64,000 nucleotides of DNA from positions 1 to 64,000 of the forward strand of contig JALEIR010000042.1 in the NCBI GenBank assembly GCA_022769665.1. The letters run 5' to 3'. This document shows, one piece after another, positions 52,656 to 61,809 of the stretch (its first letter is position 1; every line of letters starts with the position of its first letter). This DNA comes from Lachnospiraceae bacterium. Its GTDB lineage: Bacteria > Bacillota > Clostridia > Lachnospirales > Lachnospiraceae. The notes under the pieces are model-generated. The model did no database searches and had not been told where the DNA came from. It worked only from the letters and a program-made list of their open reading frames with translations. A program made the position numbers and the translations under genes.

Positions 52656-53462
52656 TTATTTCACCGGTATCAGTTTGTCGACCTTGAGGATGTGGTTTAC
52701 AAGCCAGCTGAGCAGAAAATCTACAAGTTCCGTCAGATACTCCTGCTGATTGTCATCCACGTCATCAAGGTTGACTTCTTTCAGCTTATCCACAAATGCC
52801 TGATGCGCTCTCTGCTGAGCCGCCAGACCATCATATCCGATGCGCTCCATATACTCTTCCTCATCATGGAAATGATGAATCGTGTATTCTTTTAATCGAT
52901 CCAGTATTGCCATAATTTTATCATACTTGTCATGCAACAGTTCTTCCCGAATCAGGTCGTTAGCTTCCCGAATAATCCGAAACAGAGTCTCATGCTCCTC
53001 ATCCACCAGCCTGATACCGGTTCGATACTGCTCCGTGAAGGCAAAGGGATCCTTGCTTTCCGCCACCGGATGAATCTGACCTATCATAATGTCGCTCCCC
53101 AGGATGTGATGATACAGCCAACGGGACAGATATTCCAGCATCTCTTTCAGTATCCGTTTTCCGTCCTCTTCGTCCAAACTGTCCGGGGAAATCTCCTCCA
53201 GCTTCTCCCGGAATGCCTGATGCTCTTTTCTCTGGCGCGGTAATTCCGGGTCATTCATTTTTTCCATGTATTCCTCTTCATGGTCAAAATGGATTTCTGC
53301 GTACTTTTTCAGGGCTCTCAAAAGACTCTTGGCCCCGGATACGGAAGCAGATTCCTTTTCTGCCAGTTCAAATGCTTCATTGATAATGTCAAAAAGTTGA
53401 CGATGTTCCTCATCAATCTCTAAAATGCCTGTCATGCAATCATCTGTAAATTGATACATCAT
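52656..53462 (-). CDS. Bacteriohemerythrin with two hemerythrin domains
   Basis: About 268 residues made of two tandem four-helix hemerythrin domains (about 1-120 and 135-265), each with a full di-iron ligand set: IDEEHRQLFD, HFDHEEEYM, KEHQAF, WLYHHILGSD, then VDEEHETLFR, HFHDEEEYM, RAHQAF, NHILKVD. It binds O2 reversibly and in anaerobes may sense or scavenge oxygen. Most bacterial members have one domain. Start taken at 53462 (MMYQ) with AAAGG upstream; the frame extends to a GTG at 53492 overlapping tetR. It is probably in an operon with tetR. Confidence 0.92.
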   Translation of the reverse strand: MMYQFTDDCMTGILEIDEEHRQLFDIINEAFELAEKESASVSGAKSLLRALKKYAEIHFDHEEEYMEKMNDPELPRQRKEHQAFREKLEEISPDSLDEEDGKRILKEMLEYLSRWLYHHILGSDIMIGQIHPVAESKDPFAFTEQYRTGIRLVDEEHETLFRIIREANDLIREELLHDKYDKIMAILDRLKEYTIHHFHDEEEYMERIGYDGLAAQQRAHQAFVDKLKEVNLDDVDDNQQEYLTELVDFLLSWLVNHILKVDKLIPVK

Positions 53463-53488
53463 AACCACCACGCCTTTCTTTTGTCCGC

Positions 53489-54094
53489 TCACTGTCTGTA
53501 AACCAGCTTCTTTACCATATTGAGATAATCGCAGATTTCTCCGTACAGCATCTCCGGCTGGAAAGATGAATCCTGAAATCTCTCCGTCATCAGTCCTTTC
53601 ACGGTAAAATCCAACATCTTGCGCAGCTTCTCACCGTCCACCCCCGACGGAAGCATATTGTAGTCTATCTGCGCATTTATCCCCTGATAGGTTTCCTCCA
53701 ACACGCTCCGTTTTTCCTCAATGGCCAGCAAAGCCTCGCTGACATCTTCAGACATGGACCTGTTTAAAAACTGCTGCATATACGGATAGCCACGCATGGC
53801 ATGCATACGTGCACATTCCGTCTGCTTCATCACCTCAAACAAGTCCTTCTCCTTGGAATCCACGGTGGAGCGAAGTTCCAGATTCATATATCTCACACTG
53901 TAATCATAGATAAAACTATATACACCAAGCTTACTTTCAAAATAATGAAACAGGAGCCCCTTGCTGATGGCTGCTTCCCTGACAATATCATCGGTGCTTG
54001 CATGACGATACCCCTGAAGGGCAAACACCTTCAGCGCAGCGTTAATCATTCTGTCCTGTTTCTCCTTTTTCAAATCAAAGAACTTGCCGTTCAT
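53489..54094 (-). CDS. TetR family transcriptional regulator
   Basis: A 201-residue repressor. The N-terminal helix-turn-helix (MINAALKVFALQGYRHASTD DIVREAAISKGLLFHYFESK) is typical, and the ligand domain is divergent. The start at 54094 (MNGKFFDLKK) has AGGAG eight bases upstream, preferred over the frame start at 54121. A promoter with TATAAT and extended TG lies at about 54134-54142. It is followed directly by the hemerythrin gene, so it may control an oxygen-related response, though the ligand is unknown. Confidence 0.88.
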   Translation of the reverse strand: MNGKFFDLKKEKQDRMINAALKVFALQGYRHASTDDIVREAAISKGLLFHYFESKLGVYSFIYDYSVRYMNLELRSTVDSKEKDLFEVMKQTECARMHAMRGYPYMQQFLNRSMSEDVSEALLAIEEKRSVLEETYQGINAQIDYNMLPSGVDGEKLRKMLDFTVKGLMTERFQDSSFQPEMLYGEICDYLNMVKKLVYRQ

Positions 54095-54269
54095 ACAACA
54101 ATCTCCTAATCGTAAGTTCACGAATATGCGCTTATTATATCATGAATTATGTTTAAATAAAATTATAATTCCTAAAAAATTTGTAAATTTGTACATATTC
54201 CCTTTTCAATTTAGCAGAATAGTATTAAAATAATGATTGGTAGAATCAACCAACCGAAAGGAGTAACCT

Positions 54270-54614
54270 ATGGCAAAGAAATTTGGAAAATTCCTGCTGG
54301 TCACCGCAGCAATCGGAACAGCCGCAGCAGCTGCTTATTATTATCTTCAAAAAAAGGATACTGTAAATACCGTACCCGAGGATGACGATTATGATGATTT
54401 CAGCGAGGATTTGGATGAGGTTTCCGAAAGTTCCAGAAATTATGTACCCTTAACCCCCGAATCCAAAAGCGTTGAAGAACCCGAGAAAAAAGAAGAATTC
54501 ACTCCTCTGAACGAAACCGTTGCCCGTGTGGCGGATAAGGTCGAAGAAACTGTGGAAGAGTTTTTTGATGAAGAAGATTCCACAGACGAGGAACCTGAAA
54601 TTTCCGACAATTGA
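54270..54614 (+). CDS. Small membrane-anchored acidic protein (YtxH-like)
   Basis: 114 residues: an N-terminal basic stretch and one hydrophobic helix (FGKFLLVTAAIGTAAAAAYYY), then a long, very acidic, probably disordered tail rich in Asp, Glu, Ser and Pro. It resembles short YtxH/YtxJ-type anchored proteins but shows no diagnostic motif. GAAAGGAG precedes the ATG and a strong terminator follows. It is divergent from tetR, with which it shares the control region containing TTGGT/AACCAA half-sites. Function unknown. Confidence 0.7.
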   Translation: MAKKFGKFLLVTAAIGTAAAAAYYYLQKKDTVNTVPEDDDYDDFSEDLDEVSESSRNYVPLTPESKSVEEPEKKEEFTPLNETVARVADKVEETVEEFFDEEDSTDEEPEISDN

Positions 54615-54626
54615 CAACAGATATCA

Positions 54627-54660
54627 GAACGCACCGCTTAAAACGGTGCGTTCTTTTTTA
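54627..54660 (+). terminator. Terminator after the small acidic protein gene
   Basis: GAACGCACCG pairs with CGGTGCGTTC, followed by TTTTTT. It also marks the 3' boundary of the convergent MocR gene. Confidence 0.88.
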
Positions 54661-56115
54661 CAGCCAGACTTTGTGAAGCCGCCCGACCCCTTCTTCAATT
54701 TGTTCCCGGTTCAGAGCCCCAAAGCCCAGAAGTATTGTCCCTGCCCTACTGTCTTCATACTCTTTGCAGGCTTCCGCATCTTTCATACTGTCAATCAGAC
54801 CGTAAACCCGTACCCCCTGTTCCGCGGCTCTGCGAACCAGCTCCGCCTCAGGCAGATTCTTTTTGGAAGTTAGCAAAAGATGCAGCCCTGCATTTTCTCC
54901 CGAAATCGTAAAATCATTTCGAAACGGCTTCAGACACTCCAGCAACAGCTCATGCTTTGCCCGATACATTTTCCGCATCTTATTCAAATGCCTTTCAAAG
55001 TACCCGTCCCTGATGAAACAGTTGAGAATACTCTGATCAATTCTGGATACGGTACAGGAATAAAAAGAACAATCCCTCCTGTATTTTTCCAACAGGGGCT
55101 TCGGCAAAACCATAAAGCTGACTCGAATGGCAGGCGCTATGGCTTTGGAAAAACTGCCCAGATATATGACGCGCCCCTGTTCATCCGATGCCTGCAGTGC
55201 AGGAATCGGCTTTCCGTGATAGCGGAATTCACTGTCGTAGTCATCCTCTATCACATATCTGCCGGGTTCTCTGTACGCCCACTTTAAAAGCTCAAGTCTT
55301 CTTCCGATAGGCATGACAACACCGGAAGGGAACTGATGGGACGGCATAACATAGACTGCGCTCACATCCTCCCTGTCAAGCTGCTTTACCATCATTCCGT
55401 TCTCATCCATATCCACCGTAACAATATGATACGCAAAAGACTGAAAAATCTGACGGGATCTTCCGTAAGTCGGATATTCCATGGCAATTCTCACATGGCG
55501 GCCCAAAATCTTTTCCAGCAGCATCAGTAAATAATCGTTTCCCGCGCCAACCACAATCTGCTCCGGTTCACAGTTGACTCCTCTTGAGGAATGCAGATAT
55601 CGGCTGATGGTCAGCCGCAGATCATAGTCCCCCTGAGGTTCCCCCCTGGAAAACAAATCGCGGTTTGCATCGGTAAGAATGCTTCTGGTTATTTTTTTCC
55701 AGACGCTGAACGGAAAACCCGACATATCGATATCGTGGGGTGAAAAATCGTACTCATACAGCATCTTGTTCTGTTCTGCTTCCTCTTTCGGAAAATGCAT
55801 ATCCGGAGAGACCACTGCTCTTTGCTTCTTAACTGTCCCTTCCCTGTCTTCGATTTGCAGTACTTCCTCCAAAGGACATACAAAATAACCCTTGCAGGGA
55901 CGAGACTCAATATATCCTTCATCCAACAATTGACCATACGCATAATCCACGGTACTTCTTGCCACCTGAAGGTAATCCGCCAAAGAACGCGTGGAGGGAA
56001 GCCTCTCCCCTTCAAGAAGCTTCCCGCCCCGGATTTCCCTTTTTATATGTTCGTAAATCTGCTCATACAGGCAGACACTGCTGTCTGTCTGCAGGCGAAT
56101 TGTCATATCATACAT
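54658..56115 (-). CDS. MocR/PdxR-family regulator (GntR HTH plus aminotransferase domain)
   Basis: 485 residues. The N-terminal GntR winged helix (about 15-80: LYEQIYEHIKREIRGGKLLEGERLPSTR) is fused to a fold-type-I aminotransferase domain (about 120-485). The PLP lysine is K324 in YLGSFSKAIAPAIRV, and YVIEDDYDSEFRY provides the PLP-pyridine Asp. Such proteins sense PLP or an amino acid and regulate vitamin B6, GABA or related genes. No pdxST is adjacent, so the target is unknown. An alternative start is ATG three codons in (MTIRLQTD). Confidence 0.9.
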   Translation of the reverse strand: MYDMTIRLQTDSSVCLYEQIYEHIKREIRGGKLLEGERLPSTRSLADYLQVARSTVDYAYGQLLDEGYIESRPCKGYFVCPLEEVLQIEDREGTVKKQRAVVSPDMHFPKEEAEQNKMLYEYDFSPHDIDMSGFPFSVWKKITRSILTDANRDLFSRGEPQGDYDLRLTISRYLHSSRGVNCEPEQIVVGAGNDYLLMLLEKILGRHVRIAMEYPTYGRSRQIFQSFAYHIVTVDMDENGMMVKQLDREDVSAVYVMPSHQFPSGVVMPIGRRLELLKWAYREPGRYVIEDDYDSEFRYHGKPIPALQASDEQGRVIYLGSFSKAIAPAIRVSFMVLPKPLLEKYRRDCSFYSCTVSRIDQSILNCFIRDGYFERHLNKMRKMYRAKHELLLECLKPFRNDFTISGENAGLHLLLTSKKNLPEAELVRRAAEQGVRVYGLIDSMKDAEACKEYEDSRAGTILLGFGALNREQIEEGVGRLHKVWL

Positions 56116-56145
56116 AGTCTCATCTCAGATTTCACAATACAGGCA

Positions 56146-56985
56146 TTAACCGTTCTTTTTCAATTCTGCAAGTATCAAATCCTTTAAATCCCTGGTCTTG
56201 TCCTTCATACGCGCGTTCGCTGAGGGCGAAGTTAAGATGCCTGCAACAAGGCGGCTTGCCAAATCATATTTTTTAAACCGGAACGAAAGTACTGCCAATA
56301 AATAATCCACGGTAATCTCATCCATGCCGCACATCGGATAATTCTCCGTTTTTCTGGCTTCCACAAACCCTATGTAAGCATTCTGCAGGTACTCGTTCTC
56401 CTGCTTTTCCAGTTCTGCCGACAATTTGGTATTTCCGCTCTCCGCAAGGGATTCCCGCCAGCCCCTTACCAGCCAGCCGCTTTTTAAGCAGATATAGGCC
56501 TTCTCGCTGGCTTTGGACTTTTTCACCACCGCACAGACAAGCGCTAATTTATAGCGTTCCATCGCCTGCTCATAGCTGTAAATCTCGTCATGATACTCGG
56601 TTATATGCACATTCATGCTGATTTTTTCCTTAATCAGCTTAGCCTGGGCACTCCCCACATTTGCAAAATATCTGCTCAACGCCGCATAACCGCACACAGG
56701 ACACAGCTCCACGTCATATTTTACCGCGTCGATGCCCTCATATCTTGCACGCAAATCCATGTCGGTTCCTATCAGCTTTGCTTTTCCGGTTTTCATAATC
56801 TTTGCGGGAAACTCCGTACCACAGACAGGACAGGTAAAATTTTTATCATAAATTAAGTCTTTTTCTTCCACTTTGGGAGGTCCGGCAGCCGTTTCAGCTT
56901 TCTTTTCGGGCTCTTCCTCCTCAAACACATCCATCCCCTCAAGGCCTCCGAGACCAAGGCCACCAAGTCCTGATAATATTCCCAT
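56146..56985 (-). CDS. DUF2225 family protein (zinc-ribbon plus TPR-like)
   Basis: 279 residues. A glycine-rich N-terminus (MGILSGLGGLGLGGLEG) and an acidic segment are followed by two CxxC pairs (FTCPVCGTEF and ELCPVCGYAA) that should bind zinc. A helical repeat region of TPR type follows (about 140-279). The family is widespread in Firmicutes and uncharacterised. GGAGGG lies upstream of the ATG. It lies 23 bases after glnS on the same strand and is probably co-transcribed with it. Confidence 0.82.
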   Translation of the reverse strand: MGILSGLGGLGLGGLEGMDVFEEEEPEKKAETAAGPPKVEEKDLIYDKNFTCPVCGTEFPAKIMKTGKAKLIGTDMDLRARYEGIDAVKYDVELCPVCGYAALSRYFANVGSAQAKLIKEKISMNVHITEYHDEIYSYEQAMERYKLALVCAVVKKSKASEKAYICLKSGWLVRGWRESLAESGNTKLSAELEKQENEYLQNAYIGFVEARKTENYPMCGMDEITVDYLLAVLSFRFKKYDLASRLVAGILTSPSANARMKDKTRDLKDLILAELKKNG

Positions 56986-57008
56986 ATTTCCCTCCGTTTC
57001 CCCTTCCC

Positions 57009-58682
57009 CTATTTCGGAAGTACAAAAGAACTCTTTAACGACACAATGCGGTTAAAAACAAGCTTTTCCGGAGTTGAATCCTTTGCATCCACACAGAAGA
57101 ATCCCTGTCTGACAAACTGGAATCTGTCGTATGCCTTTGCTCCCCCGAAAGTCGGCTCCAAAAAGCACTGCTTCACCGTGAGGGAATTGGGATTCAGATA
57201 AAGCTCTCCCTCTTCGTTGTATATGGAGCCCTTCTCGTTTGCCACATCCTCATCAATCAGATTCTCATAGAGACGTACTTCAGCAGGAATCGCTGTCTTT
57301 GCCGCAACCCAGTGTATGGTACCCTTAACCTTTCTGCCGTCGGGACTGTTTCCACCCTTCGACGCAGGATCGTAAGTGCAGTGTATCTCCGTCACATTGC
57401 CCTGTGCATCCTTCACACATCCTGTACACGTCACAAAATATGCATTCATAAGTCGCACTTCATTTCCGGGGAACATACGGAAGTATTTCTTGGGCGGCTC
57501 CTCCATAAAATCATCGCGCTCAATATAAAGTTCTCTGCCAAAAGGAATTTCTCTGGTACCCAGTTCTTCATTTTCCGGGTTATTCACAGCAGTAAGCATT
57601 TCTGTCTGCCCTTCCGGGTAATTGTCGATTACCAGCTTCACAGGATCCAGAATTGCCATATAGCGAGGTGCTTTTGCTTTTAAGTCCTCACGGATACAAT
57701 ACTCCAAAGCCGCATAATCAGCCACAGACTGAGCCTTGGATACGCCGCACATCTCCACAAACATTCTGATGGATTCGGGCGTAAAACCTCTGCGCCTCAG
57801 CGCAGCAATGGAAACCAGTCTGGGATCATCCCAGCCGTCTACGGTCCCGTTCTGAACCAGTTTCTTAATATATCGTTTTCCGGTAACCACATTTTTCAGA
57901 TACATCTTTGCCTGCTCAATCTGCTTGGGAGGATGCGGGTATTCCAATTCCCTTACCACCCAGTCATAAAGCGGTCTGTGATCCTCAAATTCCAAAGTAC
58001 AGATGGAGTGGGTAATTCCCTCAATTGCATCCTCGATGGGATGGGCAAAATCATACATAGGATAAATGCACCACCGGTCTCCTGTGTTATGATGGGTCAT
58101 ATGAGCTACACGATAGATTACGGGGTCGCGCATATTGATATTGGGAGATGCCATATCTATGCGGGCGCGAAGCACTTTCTCTCCGTCTGCATACTTTCCG
58201 TCCTTCATCTCCTGAAAAAGTTTTAAATTCTCCTCCACGGAACGGGTACTGTAAGGATCCTCTTTGCCGGGCTCGGTAAAAGAACCTCTGTACTCCTTAA
58301 TCTGTTCTGCGGAAAGATCCGAAACGTAAGCTTTTCCCTTCCGAATCAGCTTCAGGGCAGCCTCATACATCTGTCCGAAATAATTGGACGCAAAGAACAA
58401 TCTGTCCTCCCAGTCCGCTCCCAGCCAGGCTACATCCTCCTTGATGGACTCAACAAACTCAATGTCCTCCTTCGTAGGATTGGTGTCATCAAAACGCATA
58501 TTGAATTTACCGCCGTATTCCTGCGCCAGTCCGTAGTTTGTCAGAATTGCCTTGGCATGTCCGATATGAAGATATCCGTTGGGCTCCGGCGGAAAACGGG
58601 TATGCACGGTATCGTACACTCCCTCTGCCAGGTCCTTGTCAATAATCATCTCAATAAAATTCCTTGATTCTGTCTCGCTCAT
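57009..58682 (-). CDS. glnS: Glutaminyl-tRNA synthetase
   Basis: 557 residues, class I aminoacyl-tRNA synthetase. [17 protein letters not shown] carries the HIGH motif, FDDTNP and [20 protein letters not shown] are GlnRS-specific, and the C-terminal anticodon-binding beta barrels follow (from about 340). The KMSKS-equivalent loop reads VVTGKR where E. coli has VMSKR. The start at 58682 (MSETESRNF) has AAGGA eight bases upstream. The presence of GlnRS suggests direct Gln-tRNA charging in addition to or instead of GatCAB. Promoter at about 58736-58765. Confidence 0.95.
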   Translation of the reverse strand: MSETESRNFIEMIIDKDLAEGVYDTVHTRFPPEPNGYLHIGHAKAILTNYGLAQEYGGKFNMRFDDTNPTKEDIEFVESIKEDVAWLGADWEDRLFFASNYFGQMYEAALKLIRKGKAYVSDLSAEQIKEYRGSFTEPGKEDPYSTRSVEENLKLFQEMKDGKYADGEKVLRARIDMASPNINMRDPVIYRVAHMTHHNTGDRWCIYPMYDFAHPIEDAIEGITHSICTLEFEDHRPLYDWVVRELEYPHPPKQIEQAKMYLKNVVTGKRYIKKLVQNGTVDGWDDPRLVSIAALRRRGFTPESIRMFVEMCGVSKAQSVADYAALEYCIREDLKAKAPRYMAILDPVKLVIDNYPEGQTEMLTAVNNPENEELGTREIPFGRELYIERDDFMEEPPKKYFRMFPGNEVRLMNAYFVTCTGCVKDAQGNVTEIHCTYDPASKGGNSPDGRKVKGTIHWVAAKTAIPAEVRLYENLIDEDVANEKGSIYNEEGELYLNPNSLTVKQCFLEPTFGGAKAYDRFQFVRQGFFCVDAKDSTPEKLVFNRIVSLKSSFVLPK

Positions 58683-58735
58683 TTGGTCGTTCCTTGCCTT
58701 TCCAAACCACATGGTCTAATTACCAGTTTCCTTTT

Positions 58736-58765
58736 ATAATAGCACATGTGCCGAAGCATTATCAA
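58736..58765 (-). promoter_or_regulatory. glnS promoter
   Basis: -35 TTGATA (58760-58765) and -10 TATTAT (58736-58741), 18-base spacer, extended TGC. Confidence 0.6.
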
Positions 58766-58808
58766 GTAGTTCTTTCGGTCTCAGACCCGTAAACTCGCAA
58801 TATAAACA

Positions 58809-58837
58809 TTGACAGGAAACACAAACTATTCTATTAT
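58809..58837 (+). promoter_or_regulatory. Promoter of the polytopic membrane protein gene
   Basis: TTGACA (58809-58814) and TATTAT (58832-58837) with a 17-base spacer. Confidence 0.7.
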
Positions 58838-58926
58838 TTACAATATAACAGTTTAGCCGGACGCAGTGATATCTGTTAAGCGGCGGAAACTTCACAAAAC
58901 AACCTTACAGAGGACTCTATGAAAAA

Positions 58927-60240
58927 ATGATTAAAAAAATCAGGAATAAACTTTCAGTGTATCTCAGAGAAAATGCAATGGTGCCTCCTCAGGCACATTA
59001 TGAGGAGAGCTCATCTTCCACGCAATCCTCTCTCGTCATCTGCGCCGGTCTGGCTACGCTGGTTTTTGTCTTATACTACCGAATTGCTCATGCTTTCTGC
59101 ACCGCAGATGGTCTTCAGGACATGAAAGCACACGCTGAGTTTGCCCTGAATTTTTATTTAAACCCCAAGGTTTTTTTTCAGACATGGCTCAAGGTTCCTC
59201 ACATGCTCTGGCATCTTATTGTCAAGTTCTTTCAGTCCAAGGCGCATATGCCGCTTGCGGAGGCAGCGTCATTTACTTTCGCCTTGTTCGGCGTATTTTC
59301 CTTTGCTGTTACGGTCTGGTTCCTATATGGACTACTCAAGGCATATACCGGTCAGAAAAAGCTGGCATTGGCCTCTTTCGGCTCAGCTTTCCTCTCCTTT
59401 ACGGGTCCCTTGATCATGGAATGGTTTTCCGATGGCTACATGGGGCAGTTTACTCCAAATCCCATGCATAACCCGACCCATATGGCAACCAAGGGATTCG
59501 GTCTGCTGGCCATGATGGCAGGAATCGACATCATTAGAAAATATCGCGGTCAGGAAACCGTATTTTTCAAGGGCAGAAGACTGTATCTCTACTTTGGTCT
59601 TTTCTCCTTTTGCTCCGCATTGGCAAAACCGACATTTATGTATATGTTGCTGCCCGCCGGTGCAATCATGATTCTTCTTGATCTCCTGGAGAGTGCACGG
59701 AAAAAGACACCGTCCTTGAGAGTCGTGTGGGACGCCGCTTGGAAACTGGCTGTTGCCACTCTTCCGACCTGTGCTTATATTCTGGCAGAATATGTAGCCT
59801 TGTTTTTCTTCGGCAAAGAACAGGGCATCTCTGTGGTGCTGACAAAACCCTTGGAGGTGTGGCACTTTTTCTCATTAAATGTGCCAAAAAGCATCCTGCT
59901 TGGCATGTGCTTTCCAATCTGGATGCTTTTGACAAACCCCGGCTATTTTTATAAGACCACGGAGGGAAGACTTGGGGTATTGGGATATTTGACAGGCGTG
60001 TTGGAATTTTCCGTGCTGGCAGAATCCGGCAGTCGAAAGGACGCAGGCAACTTTGCTTGGTGCATGATGGCGGGTATGACGATATTTTTTGCGGTGAGTG
60101 TATGCCGTCTGATACTTTCCACCATGCAGAAGAAGTGCGGTGCGAGACATGCCGCTTATGTAATCTTCAGCTGGTTCCTGTTATTTTTACATGTCTATTC
60201 GGGGTTATCCCTATACGATGTTTTTGCCGGAATACTGTGA
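58927..60240 (+). CDS. Polytopic membrane protein of unknown function
   Basis: 437 residues with about nine or ten hydrophobic helices, preceded by a polar N-terminus of about 35 residues. An extracytoplasmic loop has TADGLQDMKAHAEFALN and a later one MGQFTPNPMHNPTHMATK, rich in His and Asn. The arrangement recalls GT-C sugar transferases or polymer-related membrane proteins, but I do not recognise the family. GAGGA is placed for an ATG at 58919 that makes only MKK-stop (ATGAAAAAATGA) and overlaps the true start, so coupled re-initiation is likely. It has its own promoter. Confidence 0.65.
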   Translation: MIKKIRNKLSVYLRENAMVPPQAHYEESSSSTQSSLVICAGLATLVFVLYYRIAHAFCTADGLQDMKAHAEFALNFYLNPKVFFQTWLKVPHMLWHLIVKFFQSKAHMPLAEAASFTFALFGVFSFAVTVWFLYGLLKAYTGQKKLALASFGSAFLSFTGPLIMEWFSDGYMGQFTPNPMHNPTHMATKGFGLLAMMAGIDIIRKYRGQETVFFKGRRLYLYFGLFSFCSALAKPTFMYMLLPAGAIMILLDLLESARKKTPSLRVVWDAAWKLAVATLPTCAYILAEYVALFFFGKEQGISVVLTKPLEVWHFFSLNVPKSILLGMCFPIWMLLTNPGYFYKTTEGRLGVLGYLTGVLEFSVLAESGSRKDAGNFAWCMMAGMTIFFAVSVCRLILSTMQKKCGARHAAYVIFSWFLLFLHVYSGLSLYDVFAGIL

Positions 60241-60258
60241 CAAAGTCTGCTTCCTGCG

Positions 60259-61785
60259 CTATTTTTCTTCGACATCATAGCTCCTTACAAATATATCCCG
60301 TTCCACAACATAGATATCATGAAGGTCATCACAGCGGACTGCCAGATAGTCTCCGGGCTTTCCGAGCATATATTTATTCTTATCCCATTCGGTAAACACT
60401 TTAACTCCCTTATCCAGAGGACGGGCGTAAATATGGGTTTCCCCTCTGGGGATACATCCGTGCGCATAATCCGACAGAAGCATATCCCTGCCGTTCAACC
60501 TGTTTTTTATCACCGGAGCATACTCTCTCTTTTGGATATAAGCTTTTTCATCACAGGTTTCTTCCAACGGAGCATAGGTATCCAGGAATTTCTTTTGTCT
60601 GTTGGGGTAGACCTCACCTTTAATCCCGATGATGATATAAAGGTCCTCCTCCACAGTCATATCAATATCTCCCTCCAGCGTACGGATTGTAATTGGCGTA
60701 CCGACAGGGAGAATCTCATCTGCCTTTGCATACGCAACGGGAATCTTCCGCTTCACATACTTTTTCATCGCACTCACATCGACATCATAGCTGTCCGCAT
60801 AAATCAGCTCAAAACAGTCGAAATATTGTGTCATCCGATTGTTAAAATATCCTTCCGTATGCAGTGTCGGATAATTTTCCTCATATTTTCGCAGACTGAT
60901 AAAGCCGCCGGCTTTCTCATAATGTCCTCCGCCGGATCCGATTCCCTCTGCCAGGAATTCCGCCAGCTCACTGGCATTGACCTCCTTGACACAGCTCCGC
61001 ACGGAAAATTTATATCCGTCGTTGACTTCATTGAATACAACACAGGTCTTAATTGCATCCACCTGGAGCAGAAAATCACTGATTAACCCCAGGATATTCG
61101 GATCACAGGGCTGCGCCTTGATGACTGCGAATTCGTAATCATCATTATAACTGTAACGAATCAGGGCAATTCCGGCAATCTCCAGCTCCTTTAAGGATAA
61201 ATTGGAATTTCGGAATAAGGTAATCAGACTCTTGTCCGTTTTCACTGCTTCCCTCATATCCATATCCAGAGGATTATACAGCTCCGAGAACTGATTGGTG
61301 TCCGTATAGAGTCCGTAATACAGCGCTGTGCCAAGGTACTCTTCACTGTTTACATCAAATTCCTCTTCCCGCAACAATTTCCACACCAGGGTAGCGCAGC
61401 TTCCCAGATTCGGATTGATTACGCTCAGGGGAATAGCATCTTTTTCCAACTGATGATGATCGATAATCGCCACATGCTCCGCAGCCAGCCCCGTCACATT
61501 GCCCGAACCGTACTGACAGTCCACAGTAATCAGGAGTCCTTCCACCTGTAACGTCTCACCCTTGGCGACACGGACATATTCCACAGGCAGATGCAGCTTA
61601 TCCACCATCAGGCAAAGGTTTGATTTCTGTATCTGATTTCTTCCGCTGTAAACCAATCGAACCGCTTTTCCCTTACTTTGGAAGTAGCAGTACAGGCCAT
61701 ACCCCGATGCCAATGTATCCGCATCCGGGTTATCATGGCACTGTATCGTTATTTTTTCGTAAATTTCAAGATCTGACAGCCTCAT
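60259..61785 (-). CDS. DHH family phosphoesterase with C-terminal extension
   Basis: 508 residues. Residues 1-330 are a DHH/DHHA1 phosphoesterase of the NrnA/RecJ-like type: CHDNPDADTLASG (motif I), TVDCQ (motif II), IDHHQ (DHH motif III), GLYTDTNQF (motif IV) and GSGGGHYEKAGG in the DHHA1 domain. Family roles are hydrolysis of nano-RNA, pAp or cyclic dinucleotides. About 170 extra C-terminal residues, including WDKNKYMLGKPGDYLAVR, are not part of NrnA and are unassigned. GAGGAAGGA precedes the ATG. It lies 24 bases after the AICAR formyltransferase gene, in the ZTP-controlled operon. Confidence 0.82.
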   Translation of the reverse strand: MRLSDLEIYEKITIQCHDNPDADTLASGYGLYCYFQSKGKAVRLVYSGRNQIQKSNLCLMVDKLHLPVEYVRVAKGETLQVEGLLITVDCQYGSGNVTGLAAEHVAIIDHHQLEKDAIPLSVINPNLGSCATLVWKLLREEEFDVNSEEYLGTALYYGLYTDTNQFSELYNPLDMDMREAVKTDKSLITLFRNSNLSLKELEIAGIALIRYSYNDDYEFAVIKAQPCDPNILGLISDFLLQVDAIKTCVVFNEVNDGYKFSVRSCVKEVNASELAEFLAEGIGSGGGHYEKAGGFISLRKYEENYPTLHTEGYFNNRMTQYFDCFELIYADSYDVDVSAMKKYVKRKIPVAYAKADEILPVGTPITIRTLEGDIDMTVEEDLYIIIGIKGEVYPNRQKKFLDTYAPLEETCDEKAYIQKREYAPVIKNRLNGRDMLLSDYAHGCIPRGETHIYARPLDKGVKVFTEWDKNKYMLGKPGDYLAVRCDDLHDIYVVERDIFVRSYDVEEK

Positions 61786-61809
61786 AAGATATCCTTCCTC
61801 AGCACTAAA

